From contig NZ_JACONW010000058.1 of the NCBI RefSeq assembly GCF_014357575.1, positions 1-33,899 on the forward strand: 33,899 nucleotides of DNA. The letters are read 5' to 3'. Origin of the DNA: Pseudomonas folii (lineage in GTDB: Bacteria; Pseudomonadota; Gammaproteobacteria; Pseudomonadales; Pseudomonadaceae). This document shows positions 8,278 to 15,919 of the stretch, one piece after another. Numbering within the stretch: position 1 is the stretch's first letter; each line of letters starts with the position of its first letter. Position numbers and translations under genes: made by a program. The notes under the pieces were generated by a model. That model was given only the letters and a program-made list of their open reading frames with translations. It ran no database searches and was not told the DNA's origin.

Positions 8278-9597
8278 ATGATCCGCCTTACTCGTACAGG
8301 CCGCGCCCTCTGCGGCCTCCCTCTTGTTGTGGCTTGCTCTTCAGGGTATGCCGATGAAACTGCGCCGGTGATCAACACGGGCGACACAGCGTTTGTTGCA
8401 CTGTGTTCGCTGGTCGTCTTATTGATGACATTACCCGGCCTCGCGCTGTTCTACGGCGGTATGGCAAGAACCAAGAATGTCCTCTCGGTGATGATGCAAG
8501 TGTTCTGCACGGCGGCCTTGATGTCGGTCATATTTGCCGTGTATGGCTACAGTCTGGTATTCGGAGACGGTGGCTCGTTGAATGCAATCATTGGCAACTT
8601 CGACAAGTTGTTTTTGCAGGGTGTGACCATCCATACGGTGGTGGGCACTATTCCAGAATATCTGTACTTCCTGTTCATGTTGCTGTTTGCCGCCATTACC
8701 CCTGCAATTATTGTCGGTGCGTTTGCCGAGCGCATGAAGTTTGCGGCAGTCATGGTGTTCATGGCGGTGTGGATCACCATTAATTACATCCCTATGGCAC
8801 ACATGGCATGGGGCGGCGGCTGGGTATTCAGTCTGGGCGTGCAGGATTTCGCCGGCGGCAACGTGGTGCACCTCAACGTCGGTATTGCCTCGCTGGTCGG
8901 TGCCTGGCTAATCGGTCGGCGTCGTGGTTTCGGAACCTCGGCGCTCGCACCGCACAACATGACGATGACCATGACCGGCGGTTCGCTGTTGTGGGTTGGC
9001 TGGCTGGGTTTCTGCGGTGGTTGCGTGCTGGCGGTTAACGGTTTCGCCATGCTGGTGATGGTCAACACTATGCTGGCCAGCTGTGCCGGTGCGCTGGGCT
9101 GGATGCTCGTGGAATGGAAACACCGCGGCCGGCCAAGTCTGTTCGGTGCGGTATCGGGCTCCATCGCCGGTCTGGTGGCAATTACCCCGGCATGCGGTTT
9201 TGTCGGGCCGATGGGGGCCATCGTGCTGGGCTTTATCGCAGGCCCGCTGTGCGTCTGGTCAGTGGAAAAACTCAAGCCGATGCTGGGCCTGGACGACGCG
9301 TTCGATGTGTTTGGCGTGCATGGTGTTGCCGGTATTCTGGGTGGGCTTCTGACGCCCGTCTTCGCCATGACAGCGTTGGGCGGTCAAGGGTTTGCTGAAG
9401 GTCGCGATCTCATCAGTCAGTTGATGGTCAATGGCGGCGCGTTGCTGTTCAGCATCGTGTTTTCAGCAGTGAGCAGCCTGGTGGCATTCAAGATCGCTGC
9501 GATGCTGTGCGGTGGCCTGCGCGTCGATGAAGATGCCGAGGTGGATGGTCTGGATCTAGCCGCCCACGGCGAGGTCGGTTACAAATACTCGAACTGA
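8278..9597 (+). CDS. amt: Amt/MEP/Rh-family ammonium (or methylammonium) transporter
   Basis: A 439-residue inner-membrane channel with a cleavable-looking signal peptide (to about residue 25, GYA-DE) and eleven hydrophobic helices, the length usual for AmtB. Aligning it to E. coli AmtB as I remember its numbering gives a constant offset of 30. Phe107 becomes F137, Trp148 becomes W178, the pore twin histidines His168/His318 become H198/H348, and Phe215 becomes F245. Ser219 of the periplasmic recruitment site is C249, and the usual FNAGS is FCGGC. The core is intact, so it should conduct, perhaps with altered selectivity. No glnK lies beside it, unlike the classical amtB locus. It has its own sigma-54 promoter and terminator and converges on the trimethylamine/dimethylamine operon. 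Import of ammonium released or spared by methylamine use, or of methylamines themselves, is a reasonable inference. Confidence 0.92.
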   Translation: MIRLTRTGRALCGLPLVVACSSGYADETAPVINTGDTAFVALCSLVVLLMTLPGLALFYGGMARTKNVLSVMMQVFCTAALMSVIFAVYGYSLVFGDGGSLNAIIGNFDKLFLQGVTIHTVVGTIPEYLYFLFMLLFAAITPAIIVGAFAERMKFAAVMVFMAVWITINYIPMAHMAWGGGWVFSLGVQDFAGGNVVHLNVGIASLVGAWLIGRRRGFGTSALAPHNMTMTMTGGSLLWVGWLGFCGGCVLAVNGFAMLVMVNTMLASCAGALGWMLVEWKHRGRPSLFGAVSGSIAGLVAITPACGFVGPMGAIVLGFIAGPLCVWSVEKLKPMLGLDDAFDVFGVHGVAGILGGLLTPVFAMTALGGQGFAEGRDLISQLMVNGGALLFSIVFSAVSSLVAFKIAAMLCGGLRVDEDAEVDGLDLAAHGEVGYKYSN

Positions 9598-9622
9598 GTT
9601 TCAGGATTATTCGGGGTTGATC

Positions 9623-9648
9623 GTCGGGCTGAAGGTGTTCAGCCCGAC
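9623..9648 (+). terminator. Hairpin after amt, probable terminator
   Basis: Perfect 11-bp stem GTCGGGCTGAA / TTCAGCCCGAC with a 4-base loop (GGTG), 26 bases after the amt stop codon. There is no run of T after it, so termination may be partial or the element may protect the mRNA end. Confidence 0.65.
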
Positions 9649-9681
9649 TGCAGATTTGCGCAAACCAAATCCACCGCAATC

Positions 9682-9773
9682 TTGTAGGACTGGCTTTAGC
9701 CGGGAGGACGTCGGGGCATTCACTAAACCCTGTTCAGCAGAAATACCGCCCTCCCGGCTAAAGCCGGTCCTAC
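9682..9773. repeat. REPIN-like element, family A copy 2
   Basis: TTGTAGGACTGGCTTTAGCCGG and on, at 9682-9708, faces CTCCCGGCTAAAGCCGGTCC and on, at 9751-9773; the arms are near-perfect complements over about 24 bases. The inner sequence AGAAATACCGC is shared with the copy at 1135-1215. It lies in the gap between the convergent amt and tdm genes. Confidence 0.85.
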
Positions 9774-9835
9774 GCAGTTGCTGGCAAACATAGAATCTCC
9801 CACGCGGTATGCGCAAACCTCAAGTCCACCGTGCC

Positions 9836-9865
9836 CCTTGTGGGACTGGATTCATCCGGGAAGAC
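9836..9865. repeat. Single degenerate arm of repeat family A, in tandem with copy 2
   Basis: CTTGTGGGACTGGATTCATC and the following CGGGAAGACG repeat the left arm of copy 2 with a few changes. The flanks are also duplicated: GCGCAAACC followed by TCCACCG occurs both at about 9657 and at about 9811. This indicates a local direct duplication of the left half of copy 2 with its flank. Confidence 0.65.
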
Positions 9866-9939
9866 GGCATTTCTGACGATGAAGAAGCTATGGCTCTGAG
9901 GGGGATGCAGCTACACGCCCCCTCCTCTCCAATTAAAAG

Positions 9940-9982
9940 AAAAAGGCGCCAGTGCAAGATACATCCTGCAGTGGCGCCTTTT
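9940..9982 (-). terminator. Rho-independent terminator of the methylated-amine operon
   Basis: On the minus strand, AAAAGGCGCCA and TGGCGCCTTTTTCTTTT enclose an inner partly paired segment (TGCAGGA / TCTTGCA). The stem is followed by a T-rich tract and lies 16 bases past the tdm stop codon. The A-rich opposite side lets it work for amt read-through as well. Confidence 0.9.
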
Positions 9983-9997
9983 AACGCTGGAAAGATT

Positions 9998-12343
9998 TCA
10001 GCTACGAACCCGCAGCTTGTCTGGATCGTACGCCACGGTACTGGCCGCTACCTGCGCGCGAATGCGCTTTTGCTGGCCATCAAGCTTACCGACCTCCACC
10101 GTCGTGCCCGGTTCGCAGTACGCAACGTCCAGTCGGCACAAGGCAATGTTGCGCCCAAGCACCGCAGAGCGCGTCGCGCTGGTGATCACGCCGACTTGTG
10201 CGCGTCCCACCCGAACGCAATCGCCATGCGCCGCCACTTCATTGCCTTCCAGCACGAGCCCCACCAGCTTATGCCGAGGCTGGGCACTACGCCGCAACAG
10301 CGCTTCACGGCCGATGAAGTCAGCGGTTTTACTCTTGAGGGGCACGCAAAATCCAATCCCGGCTTCAAACGGATCCGTCTGGTCGTCGAACTCGTAACCG
10401 GCAAACACCAGTCCGGCTTCGATGCGCAGCATGTCCAGAGCCTCAAGCCCCAGTGGCACCAGCCCCAAGGGTTCGCCGAGCGCCCAGAGCCGTTCCCAGA
10501 CTTGCATCGCGTGATCGGGATGGCACCAGATTTCAAAACCCAGTTCGCCAGTGTAACCGGTGCGCGAAACCATCAACGCCGGGCCGTTATGGTCATCAAG
10601 GCGACCAGTCAGAAAGCGGAACCAGCCAAGCTCCGCCATTGCTGGCTGGGTGCCTGGGGTCCAGATCATCTGCTTGAGCAGTTCGCGGCTCAACGGGCCT
10701 TGTACGGCGACGTTACTGATCTGTTCGGAAGCGCTCTTGATCCACACTTTCATCCCGAGCTTTTCGGCCTGCTCACGCATCCACACACCGGCGTGGTCTT
10801 CACCGCCAATCCAGCGAAACGCATCCTGGCCCAGGCGCAGCAAGGTGCCATCATCGAGCATACCGCCATGTTCGTAACACATCGCCGAATAGACCACCTG
10901 GCCGATGGCGAGTTTGCGCACATCGCGGGTCAGGCAGTAATCGAGCAAGGCTTCCGCATCGGGCCCAAGCACTTCAAATTTGCGCAATGCCGACAGGTCC
11001 ATCACCGCCACCCGCTCACGGCAGCCGTGGTATTCATCAAGGGCGCCGTAGCCATCAAAGCGGCTTGGGGTCCAGAAGCCACGATAGTCGATGAACTGTC
11101 GGGTCAGGTTTGAAGTGCCCGCATGAAAACCGCTTTCGCGGGTCAGCACCGGGTCGGCGTCAGCAGTCTGTCGGGTAGTCATGGCGATACTGAAACGCTC
11201 CTTTTCGGAATACACGCGAACGTGGATATCGGTGGGTTGCCAGCCATTGGCCGGGTCGATGTCATCCGGGCAACTGCTGCTGGCGCAGAGGAGATCCGTC
11301 ATGGCCTTGAGTAACACGTAATCACCGGGACGAGACCATGGCTCATCGAGAGTCAGGTGCTGATGGGCATCGATACCGGTATTGAAAAAGAAATTGATCG
11401 CAGGCCACCCCGCCCGCCCCTGTACACCATGCGCGGCAAGTACACGGCTGATGTTATCGCTGCAGTTTTCGTGGCCAAAGTAGCCTTGGGATTCGTAATA
11501 GCGTGCGGTGCAGGCCAAGGCAAAGGTGTCATGGCGGCCGACCGTGTCACGGACCACTTCCAGCATTGGCTGCAGGTTGCGGTCGAAGAAACGGCTGAAC
11601 AGGCCTGGCCCCGGATAGGCACTCCCGTTGAGGGTACGTGTGACCGTGGGGTCCAGATCGATTTCGCGCCCGGTATCCAGGCCTCGCTGATCGAAGGCGA
11701 CAAAGTCCGAGCATTGGCGTCCGGCGACGTCAATCACCTGAATGAACTCTCCCGCGGCCACTCGATAATCCCGCGCGGTGCCGGGCGTGATGGTGAACTC
11801 GTCGATGACTTCACCCAAAGGCGCTGGCAGCGGTGGCACCCATAATGCTGTCGGATTGGCCCGCTCAATGATGAGGCGCAACTCGCTGGCCCTGTCCTGC
11901 CCATCCACAGGTGTACGCCCGCCGGGTGCGGCGACTACCACCAACAGATCGGCACTGGCGGTCATGGCGCGGCTGAAGCCTGCCGGTGTGGCGCTCGGCC
12001 AGAGGCTGCACGCTTCGCCGAGATGGCGGCAATCCACGCCGCGCTGCGTCAGGCCCGCCGCAACATGCTGCGCTTCACGGTTTGCCTGGCCAAGGCTCTC
12101 GCCGATAAAGCGTGCACCGGAAGTACGTTGCAACCCCAGTGCTGAAAGCGCCTCGCGGCCGTCGACCAGAAAGGCCAGCAATTCAGCGGGCTGGTCCCCC
12201 TCCAGATCGATGACCTGCAAGCGATCGCCGGCCTGCAAGGCAATTACCGTCAATCCACCCGGCGCAACCCGATGGCGTTCATAACCGGGGGTGCGGGCAA
12301 ACAAGGCCGGCTCCAGAGGCCGGCTTGTGACAGGAAGATTCAT
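9998..12343 (-). CDS. tdm: Trimethylamine N-oxide demethylase (DUF1989-GcvT fusion)
   Basis: Tdm cleaves TMAO to dimethylamine and formaldehyde (TMAO aldolase); its C-terminal domain can capture the C1 unit on tetrahydrofolate. The 781-residue protein has the characteristic two-part build: a DUF1989 domain (about 175-400) and a GcvT-like aminomethyltransferase domain (about 410-781, with MVSRTGYTGELGFEIW at 591-606). Zinc-ligand cysteines are placed as in the studied Methylocella Tdm: C278, C294 and C358 have the 16- and 64-residue spacings I recall there. An extra N-terminal segment (18-60) resembles the head of the DUF1989 domain at 190-220, suggesting an internal duplication. It starts 7 bases after tmm ends and is the last gene of the operon. 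The match of domains, cysteines and neighbours makes the call strong. Confidence 0.93.
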   Translation of the reverse strand: MNLPVTSRPLEPALFARTPGYERHRVAPGGLTVIALQAGDRLQVIDLEGDQPAELLAFLVDGREALSALGLQRTSGARFIGESLGQANREAQHVAAGLTQRGVDCRHLGEACSLWPSATPAGFSRAMTASADLLVVVAAPGGRTPVDGQDRASELRLIIERANPTALWVPPLPAPLGEVIDEFTITPGTARDYRVAAGEFIQVIDVAGRQCSDFVAFDQRGLDTGREIDLDPTVTRTLNGSAYPGPGLFSRFFDRNLQPMLEVVRDTVGRHDTFALACTARYYESQGYFGHENCSDNISRVLAAHGVQGRAGWPAINFFFNTGIDAHQHLTLDEPWSRPGDYVLLKAMTDLLCASSSCPDDIDPANGWQPTDIHVRVYSEKERFSIAMTTRQTADADPVLTRESGFHAGTSNLTRQFIDYRGFWTPSRFDGYGALDEYHGCRERVAVMDLSALRKFEVLGPDAEALLDYCLTRDVRKLAIGQVVYSAMCYEHGGMLDDGTLLRLGQDAFRWIGGEDHAGVWMREQAEKLGMKVWIKSASEQISNVAVQGPLSRELLKQMIWTPGTQPAMAELGWFRFLTGRLDDHNGPALMVSRTGYTGELGFEIWCHPDHAMQVWERLWALGEPLGLVPLGLEALDMLRIEAGLVFAGYEFDDQTDPFEAGIGFCVPLKSKTADFIGREALLRRSAQPRHKLVGLVLEGNEVAAHGDCVRVGRAQVGVITSATRSAVLGRNIALCRLDVAYCEPGTTVEVGKLDGQQKRIRAQVAASTVAYDPDKLRVRS

Positions 12344-12350
12344 GGCAACC

Positions 12351-13733
12351 TCAACCTGCAGATTTCAGGCGATCGAAACCATCACTGGCCAGGTAGGCGG
12401 CTAATGAATCGTCCAGGGCGTCCAGCCACGGCGTGTGGTGCACGGTCGCCATAGTGCCGGTGATCAACGAGCGATAGCAGTTGTTGCGATAGCCCATGAT
12501 GTCGGCGTGCTTGTCCTTCTTCCATTGAAGGAAGGTCTCATTTACCTGCGAGATATCAAAACTGGGGTAGTCGGTGGCTTCGATCAATTGGCGAATGTAT
12601 TCACCCTGAAATTCGAACATCTGTTGCGCGGTTTCAAGGCGTTCCTCCTCATGGCGCCAAGCCAGGTTTTCAGCCTGCATGGGGGCTCTGTCCGGTAAAT
12701 CAATGCGCCCCAGAATAACGTCGCGGGCATACCAGGCCTGGGCGTCGAACATGTTGAAGCTGTACCACTGGTCCTGCATGCCCAGATAAATCAGCCGCGG
12801 GTTGGCTTCCCAGAAAATCCCTTTGTACAGGTTCAGCGGCCACAGGCGGTTGCCTGTTTTCAGGCGCAGGTCCTCGGGCAGGAAGGCGAAGTGGTGTTTG
12901 TAGCCGGTGCACAGGATCACTGCGTCGACTGTTTTGCTGGTGCCGTCGACAAAGAACGCTCGGTTGCCCTGCACATGAGTGAGCAGTGGCTTCTCTTCCC
13001 AATTGTCGGGCCAGTGATAGTCCATCGGTGCGCTGCGATAGCTACTGGTGATGGTCCGCGCGCCGTACTTGTAGCACTGCGAACCAATGTCTTCGGCCGA
13101 ATAACTGCTGCCGACGATCAATACGTCCTTGTCCTTGAATTCCAGTGCATCGCGGAAGTCGTGGGCATGCAGCACGCGCCCGGCGAACGTCTCGAAACCC
13201 GGAAAATGCGGCACATTGGGTGTGGAGAAATGCCCGCTGGCAACCACCACATAGTCGAACACTTCGCTGCTGGTCAGGTCCTTGTCGTGATCATGAACGG
13301 TGACGGTGAACTGCTCTTGCACCTCGTCAAAAGTCACGCTGCGCACCACCGTATTGAAGCGGATGTAATCACGCACACCCGCTTTTTCGACCCTGCCCTT
13401 GATGTAATCCCAGAGCACCTCGCGCGGCGGATAAGAGCCGATCGGGCGGCCAAAGTGCTCGTCGAAACTGTAGTCGGCAAACTCCAGACACTCTTTTGGC
13501 CCGTTGGACCACAGGTAGCGGTACATGCTGCCGTGCACCGGCTCACCATGTTCGTCCAGCCCGGTCCGCCATGTGTAATTCCACATGCCGCCCCAGTCAG
13601 ACTGTTTTTCGTAGCAGACCAGTTCGGGTGCCTGCTCCGGCGTGCAAGCGCCGGACTCTACGGCCGACTGAAATGCTCGCAACTGAGCCAGTCCGCAAGG
13701 GCCCGCACCAATGATCGCGACTCGTTTTTTCAT
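12351..13733 (-). CDS. tmm: Trimethylamine monooxygenase (flavin-containing monooxygenase)
   Basis: Tmm oxidises trimethylamine to TMAO with NADPH and O2 in the cytoplasm. The 460-residue protein has the FAD dinucleotide motif GAGPCG at 9-14, the FMO fingerprint FxGxxxHxxxF at 183-193 (FAGRVLHAHDF), and the NADPH motif GSSYSAED at 208-215. The segment MYRYLWSNGPKECLEFADY (70-88) and the overall length are those of bacterial Tmm rather than of Baeyer-Villiger or plant-type FMOs. GGAGAA lies about 7 bases before the ATG. It directly precedes tdm, the next pathway step, with a 7-base gap. The 101-base gap to purU upstream holds only a small hairpin. Confidence 0.93.
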   Translation of the reverse strand: MKKRVAIIGAGPCGLAQLRAFQSAVESGACTPEQAPELVCYEKQSDWGGMWNYTWRTGLDEHGEPVHGSMYRYLWSNGPKECLEFADYSFDEHFGRPIGSYPPREVLWDYIKGRVEKAGVRDYIRFNTVVRSVTFDEVQEQFTVTVHDHDKDLTSSEVFDYVVVASGHFSTPNVPHFPGFETFAGRVLHAHDFRDALEFKDKDVLIVGSSYSAEDIGSQCYKYGARTITSSYRSAPMDYHWPDNWEEKPLLTHVQGNRAFFVDGTSKTVDAVILCTGYKHHFAFLPEDLRLKTGNRLWPLNLYKGIFWEANPRLIYLGMQDQWYSFNMFDAQAWYARDVILGRIDLPDRAPMQAENLAWRHEEERLETAQQMFEFQGEYIRQLIEATDYPSFDISQVNETFLQWKKDKHADIMGYRNNCYRSLITGTMATVHHTPWLDALDDSLAAYLASDGFDRLKSAG

Positions 13734-13834
13734 GTTCGATTCTCCGCAATGAGGAAAGCTCGATGCCTTGCAGGCATTTCAAGCGGGTGGCGGCAAAGAG
13801 GTTGTGCATCAGGCAGGCGATGAACATCGGGCGC

Positions 13835-14695
13835 TCATCGGAAGATCACCGTCTTGTCGTGGTTGATGAATACGCGATGTTCCAGGTGGTATTTGAGGGC
13901 CCGCGAGAGCGCCACGGTCTCGGTATCCCGGCCGATGGCGACGAGATCGTCCGGGCTATGGTCATGCTCGACCCGTTGCACCTGCTGCTCGATGATCGGC
14001 CCCTCGTCGAGGTCGCCGGTGACGTAATGCGCCGTTGCGCCGATCAGTTTTACGCCCCGTGCATAGGCCTGGTGATAGGGCCTGGCGCCCTTGAAGCCGG
14101 GTAAAAACGAGTGGTGAATATTGATCGCCCGCCCGGCGAGCTTGTGACACAAATCATCGGACAGAATCTGCATGTAGCGTGCGAGCACCACCAGGTCGGT
14201 CCCGGTCTGCTCGACGATGCTCATCAACTCGGCTTCCTGCTGCGCCTTGGTGTCGGGCGTGACGGGCAGATACACAAAGCGGATGCCCTCGCGCTCAGCC
14301 ATCGGCCGCAGGTCCAGGTGGTTGGAGACAATGGCTGTGATGTGCATGCTCAGCTCGCCTTTGTGGTGGCGATACAACAGGTCAGTCAGGCAATGGTCGA
14401 ACTTGCTGACCATCAACAGCACCCGCAGCGGTTTATCACCCGCGTGCAGCGCCCATCGCATGTCGAAGGGCACTGCAACATCGTCGAAGCCTTGGCGCAG
14501 AGCATTAATATCGCCAGTGATGCCAGCATTGAAGCGAAACACCGCCCGCATGAAAAAGCGCCCGGTGTGCTCGTCGTCGAACTGCGCCAGTTCGCTCAGG
14601 TAACAGTCGCGCTCAGCCAGGTATGTGGTCACGGCGCTGACAATGCCCGAGGTCGCCGGGCATTGGACGTTGAGTATGTAGTGGGAGGTGGACAT
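13835..14695 (-). CDS. purU: Formyltetrahydrofolate deformylase
   Basis: PurU hydrolyses 10-formyl-THF to formate and THF. The 286-residue protein has an N-terminal ACT domain (about 1-85) and a formyltransferase-fold domain with the catalytic triad N192, H194 (INIHHSFLPGFKG) and D230 (DLDEG); the His-Asp spacing of 36 equals that of PurN. The call is secure; the role here follows from context. It lies between dmmD and tmm, so it probably recycles folate loaded with methyl-derived C1 units, exporting them as formate. I start at ATG 14695 (MSTSHYILN), which aligns with the family; an in-frame ATG at 14713 would add six residues, and neither has a strong ribosome binding site. Pseudomonads usually carry further purU copies for housekeeping. 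Confidence 0.92.
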   Translation of the reverse strand: MSTSHYILNVQCPATSGIVSAVTTYLAERDCYLSELAQFDDEHTGRFFMRAVFRFNAGITGDINALRQGFDDVAVPFDMRWALHAGDKPLRVLLMVSKFDHCLTDLLYRHHKGELSMHITAIVSNHLDLRPMAEREGIRFVYLPVTPDTKAQQEAELMSIVEQTGTDLVVLARYMQILSDDLCHKLAGRAINIHHSFLPGFKGARPYHQAYARGVKLIGATAHYVTGDLDEGPIIEQQVQRVEHDHSPDDLVAIGRDTETVALSRALKYHLEHRVFINHDKTVIFR

Positions 14696-14728
14696 GGCAT
14701 GTTCTCTTGTCATGAAAAAATCGCGTAC

Positions 14729-15859
14729 TCAGCCCTTGGCCGTGCGTTTTTTCTTCTCGGGATCATCGAACGGCAGGCTGTGACTGATTGCCTTGACACT
14801 CAGGCTGCCACGCACTTCCAGAGCAACGCCCTGCTCGGCAATGTGCGGCTGGACTCGGGCGATCGCCATGGATTTGCCGGTCAGACGCGAGTACATACCG
14901 CAGGTGATCACGCCCACCTCTTTGCCCTCGAACCACAGGCTGTCGCCCGCCTGAGCCGCCACCTGACCGTCGAGCAACACACCGAATATCTTGAAGCGCT
15001 CAGAGCCCTGGCGTCGGTAATGCTCCTCAGCACCCCGAAACCCCTGCTTGCCGGGCGACACGGTGAAATCCAGGCCCAGTTCCCAGAGGCTGTCGCCGGC
15101 CTTCTGATCGGCAAAGGGGTACATCTGCGAGTTGTCGTAGGGGAAAAACAGCAGTGAGCTTTCGACACGCAGCCAGTCCAGTGCGGTAAAAGCGCACGGG
15201 ATAATGCCTAGGTCGCGGCCCTGCTCAAGAATGCCATCCCAGATCAGCGGGGCATCGGCAGCCTTGCAGAAAATTTCGTAACCGCGCTCCCCGGTGTAGC
15301 CCGTCCGCGAGATCATCACCGGGCGGTCGAACAAGCGGGTTTGCAGATGGTGGAAATACGCCAGATCGCGAATGCCCGGTACGTGCCCGGCGAGAAAATC
15401 CACGGCCTTCGGTCCTTGGAGCGAGAGATCGTGCAGATCGTCATCGAACAACACCGCGACCTGACGGCCCAGCGCCGAGCGAACCAGCAGCTCATGGCCG
15501 CTCCCCGCACCATGCACGACCATGAAGGCATTGGGGCCGGTGCGATACACAATGCAGTCGTCAGCAAAGTTTCCGTCTTCATCGAGCATGCAGGCGTATA
15601 CCGATTTGCCCGGATACAGCTTGGCGATATCGCGGGTGGTGGCCTGCTGTAACAGGCTTTCGGCGTGCGGACCGACGTAATGCACCTTCTTCAGGCCCGA
15701 CACGTCCATCAACCCGGCGCGGGTGCGAATGGCCTCATGGTGGTCAGCCAGGTCGCTGGCGTAGGTCCACGCGGTGGGCATGCCGTTCCAGTCTTCCAGC
15801 TGTGAGCCAAGGGCCAGGTGCCGTTCGCGAAGCGCAGGGGTGCGCCATGAATGAGTCAT
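14729..15859 (-). CDS. dmmD: GcvT-like folate-dependent C1 acceptor of dimethylamine oxidation
   Basis: A 376-residue stand-alone aminomethyltransferase-fold (GcvT) protein with the folate-binding core (MISRTGYTGERGYEIFC about residue 190) and the C-terminal GCV_T_C barrel. In dimethylamine clusters the gcvT-like gene is named dmmD and is thought to condense the released formaldehyde with THF. No gcvH or gcvP lies nearby, which argues against a glycine cleavage role. AGAGGAA lies 8 bases before the ATG. The gene is 60 bases after dmmC and 33 bases before purU, as expected for formaldehyde to methylene-THF to formyl-THF to formate. The intermediate folate enzymes (FolD) are not in the window. 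Confidence 0.88.
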   Translation of the reverse strand: MTHSWRTPALRERHLALGSQLEDWNGMPTAWTYASDLADHHEAIRTRAGLMDVSGLKKVHYVGPHAESLLQQATTRDIAKLYPGKSVYACMLDEDGNFADDCIVYRTGPNAFMVVHGAGSGHELLVRSALGRQVAVLFDDDLHDLSLQGPKAVDFLAGHVPGIRDLAYFHHLQTRLFDRPVMISRTGYTGERGYEIFCKAADAPLIWDGILEQGRDLGIIPCAFTALDWLRVESSLLFFPYDNSQMYPFADQKAGDSLWELGLDFTVSPGKQGFRGAEEHYRRQGSERFKIFGVLLDGQVAAQAGDSLWFEGKEVGVITCGMYSRLTGKSMAIARVQPHIAEQGVALEVRGSLSVKAISHSLPFDDPEKKKRTAKG

Positions 15860-15919
15860 GGAGTATTCCTCTTGGATTAAGTGAGGGTTTGAGGTCAGAG
15901 CTGGAAGTCAGGCCTGATC

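Noticed and set aside
9809..11113. A 434-codon open frame antisense to tdm
   Set aside because: It is the opposite-strand shadow of the GcvT half of tdm: low-complexity Arg/His/Ala-rich translation, no ribosome binding site at its start, and it runs through the tdm terminator.
13747..13790. Small hairpin ATGCC-TTGCA-GGCAT in the purU-tmm gap as an attenuator or terminator
   Set aside because: Only a 5-bp stem with no T tract; does not justify splitting the operon.
12891..13823. A 310-codon open frame antisense to tmm
   Set aside because: Shadow of a confidently identified flavin monooxygenase gene; no family motifs.
14111..15157. A 348-codon open frame antisense to purU and dmmD
   Set aside because: It spans two unrelated genes and their junction on the other strand, which a real gene would not do by design; high-GC antisense frame.
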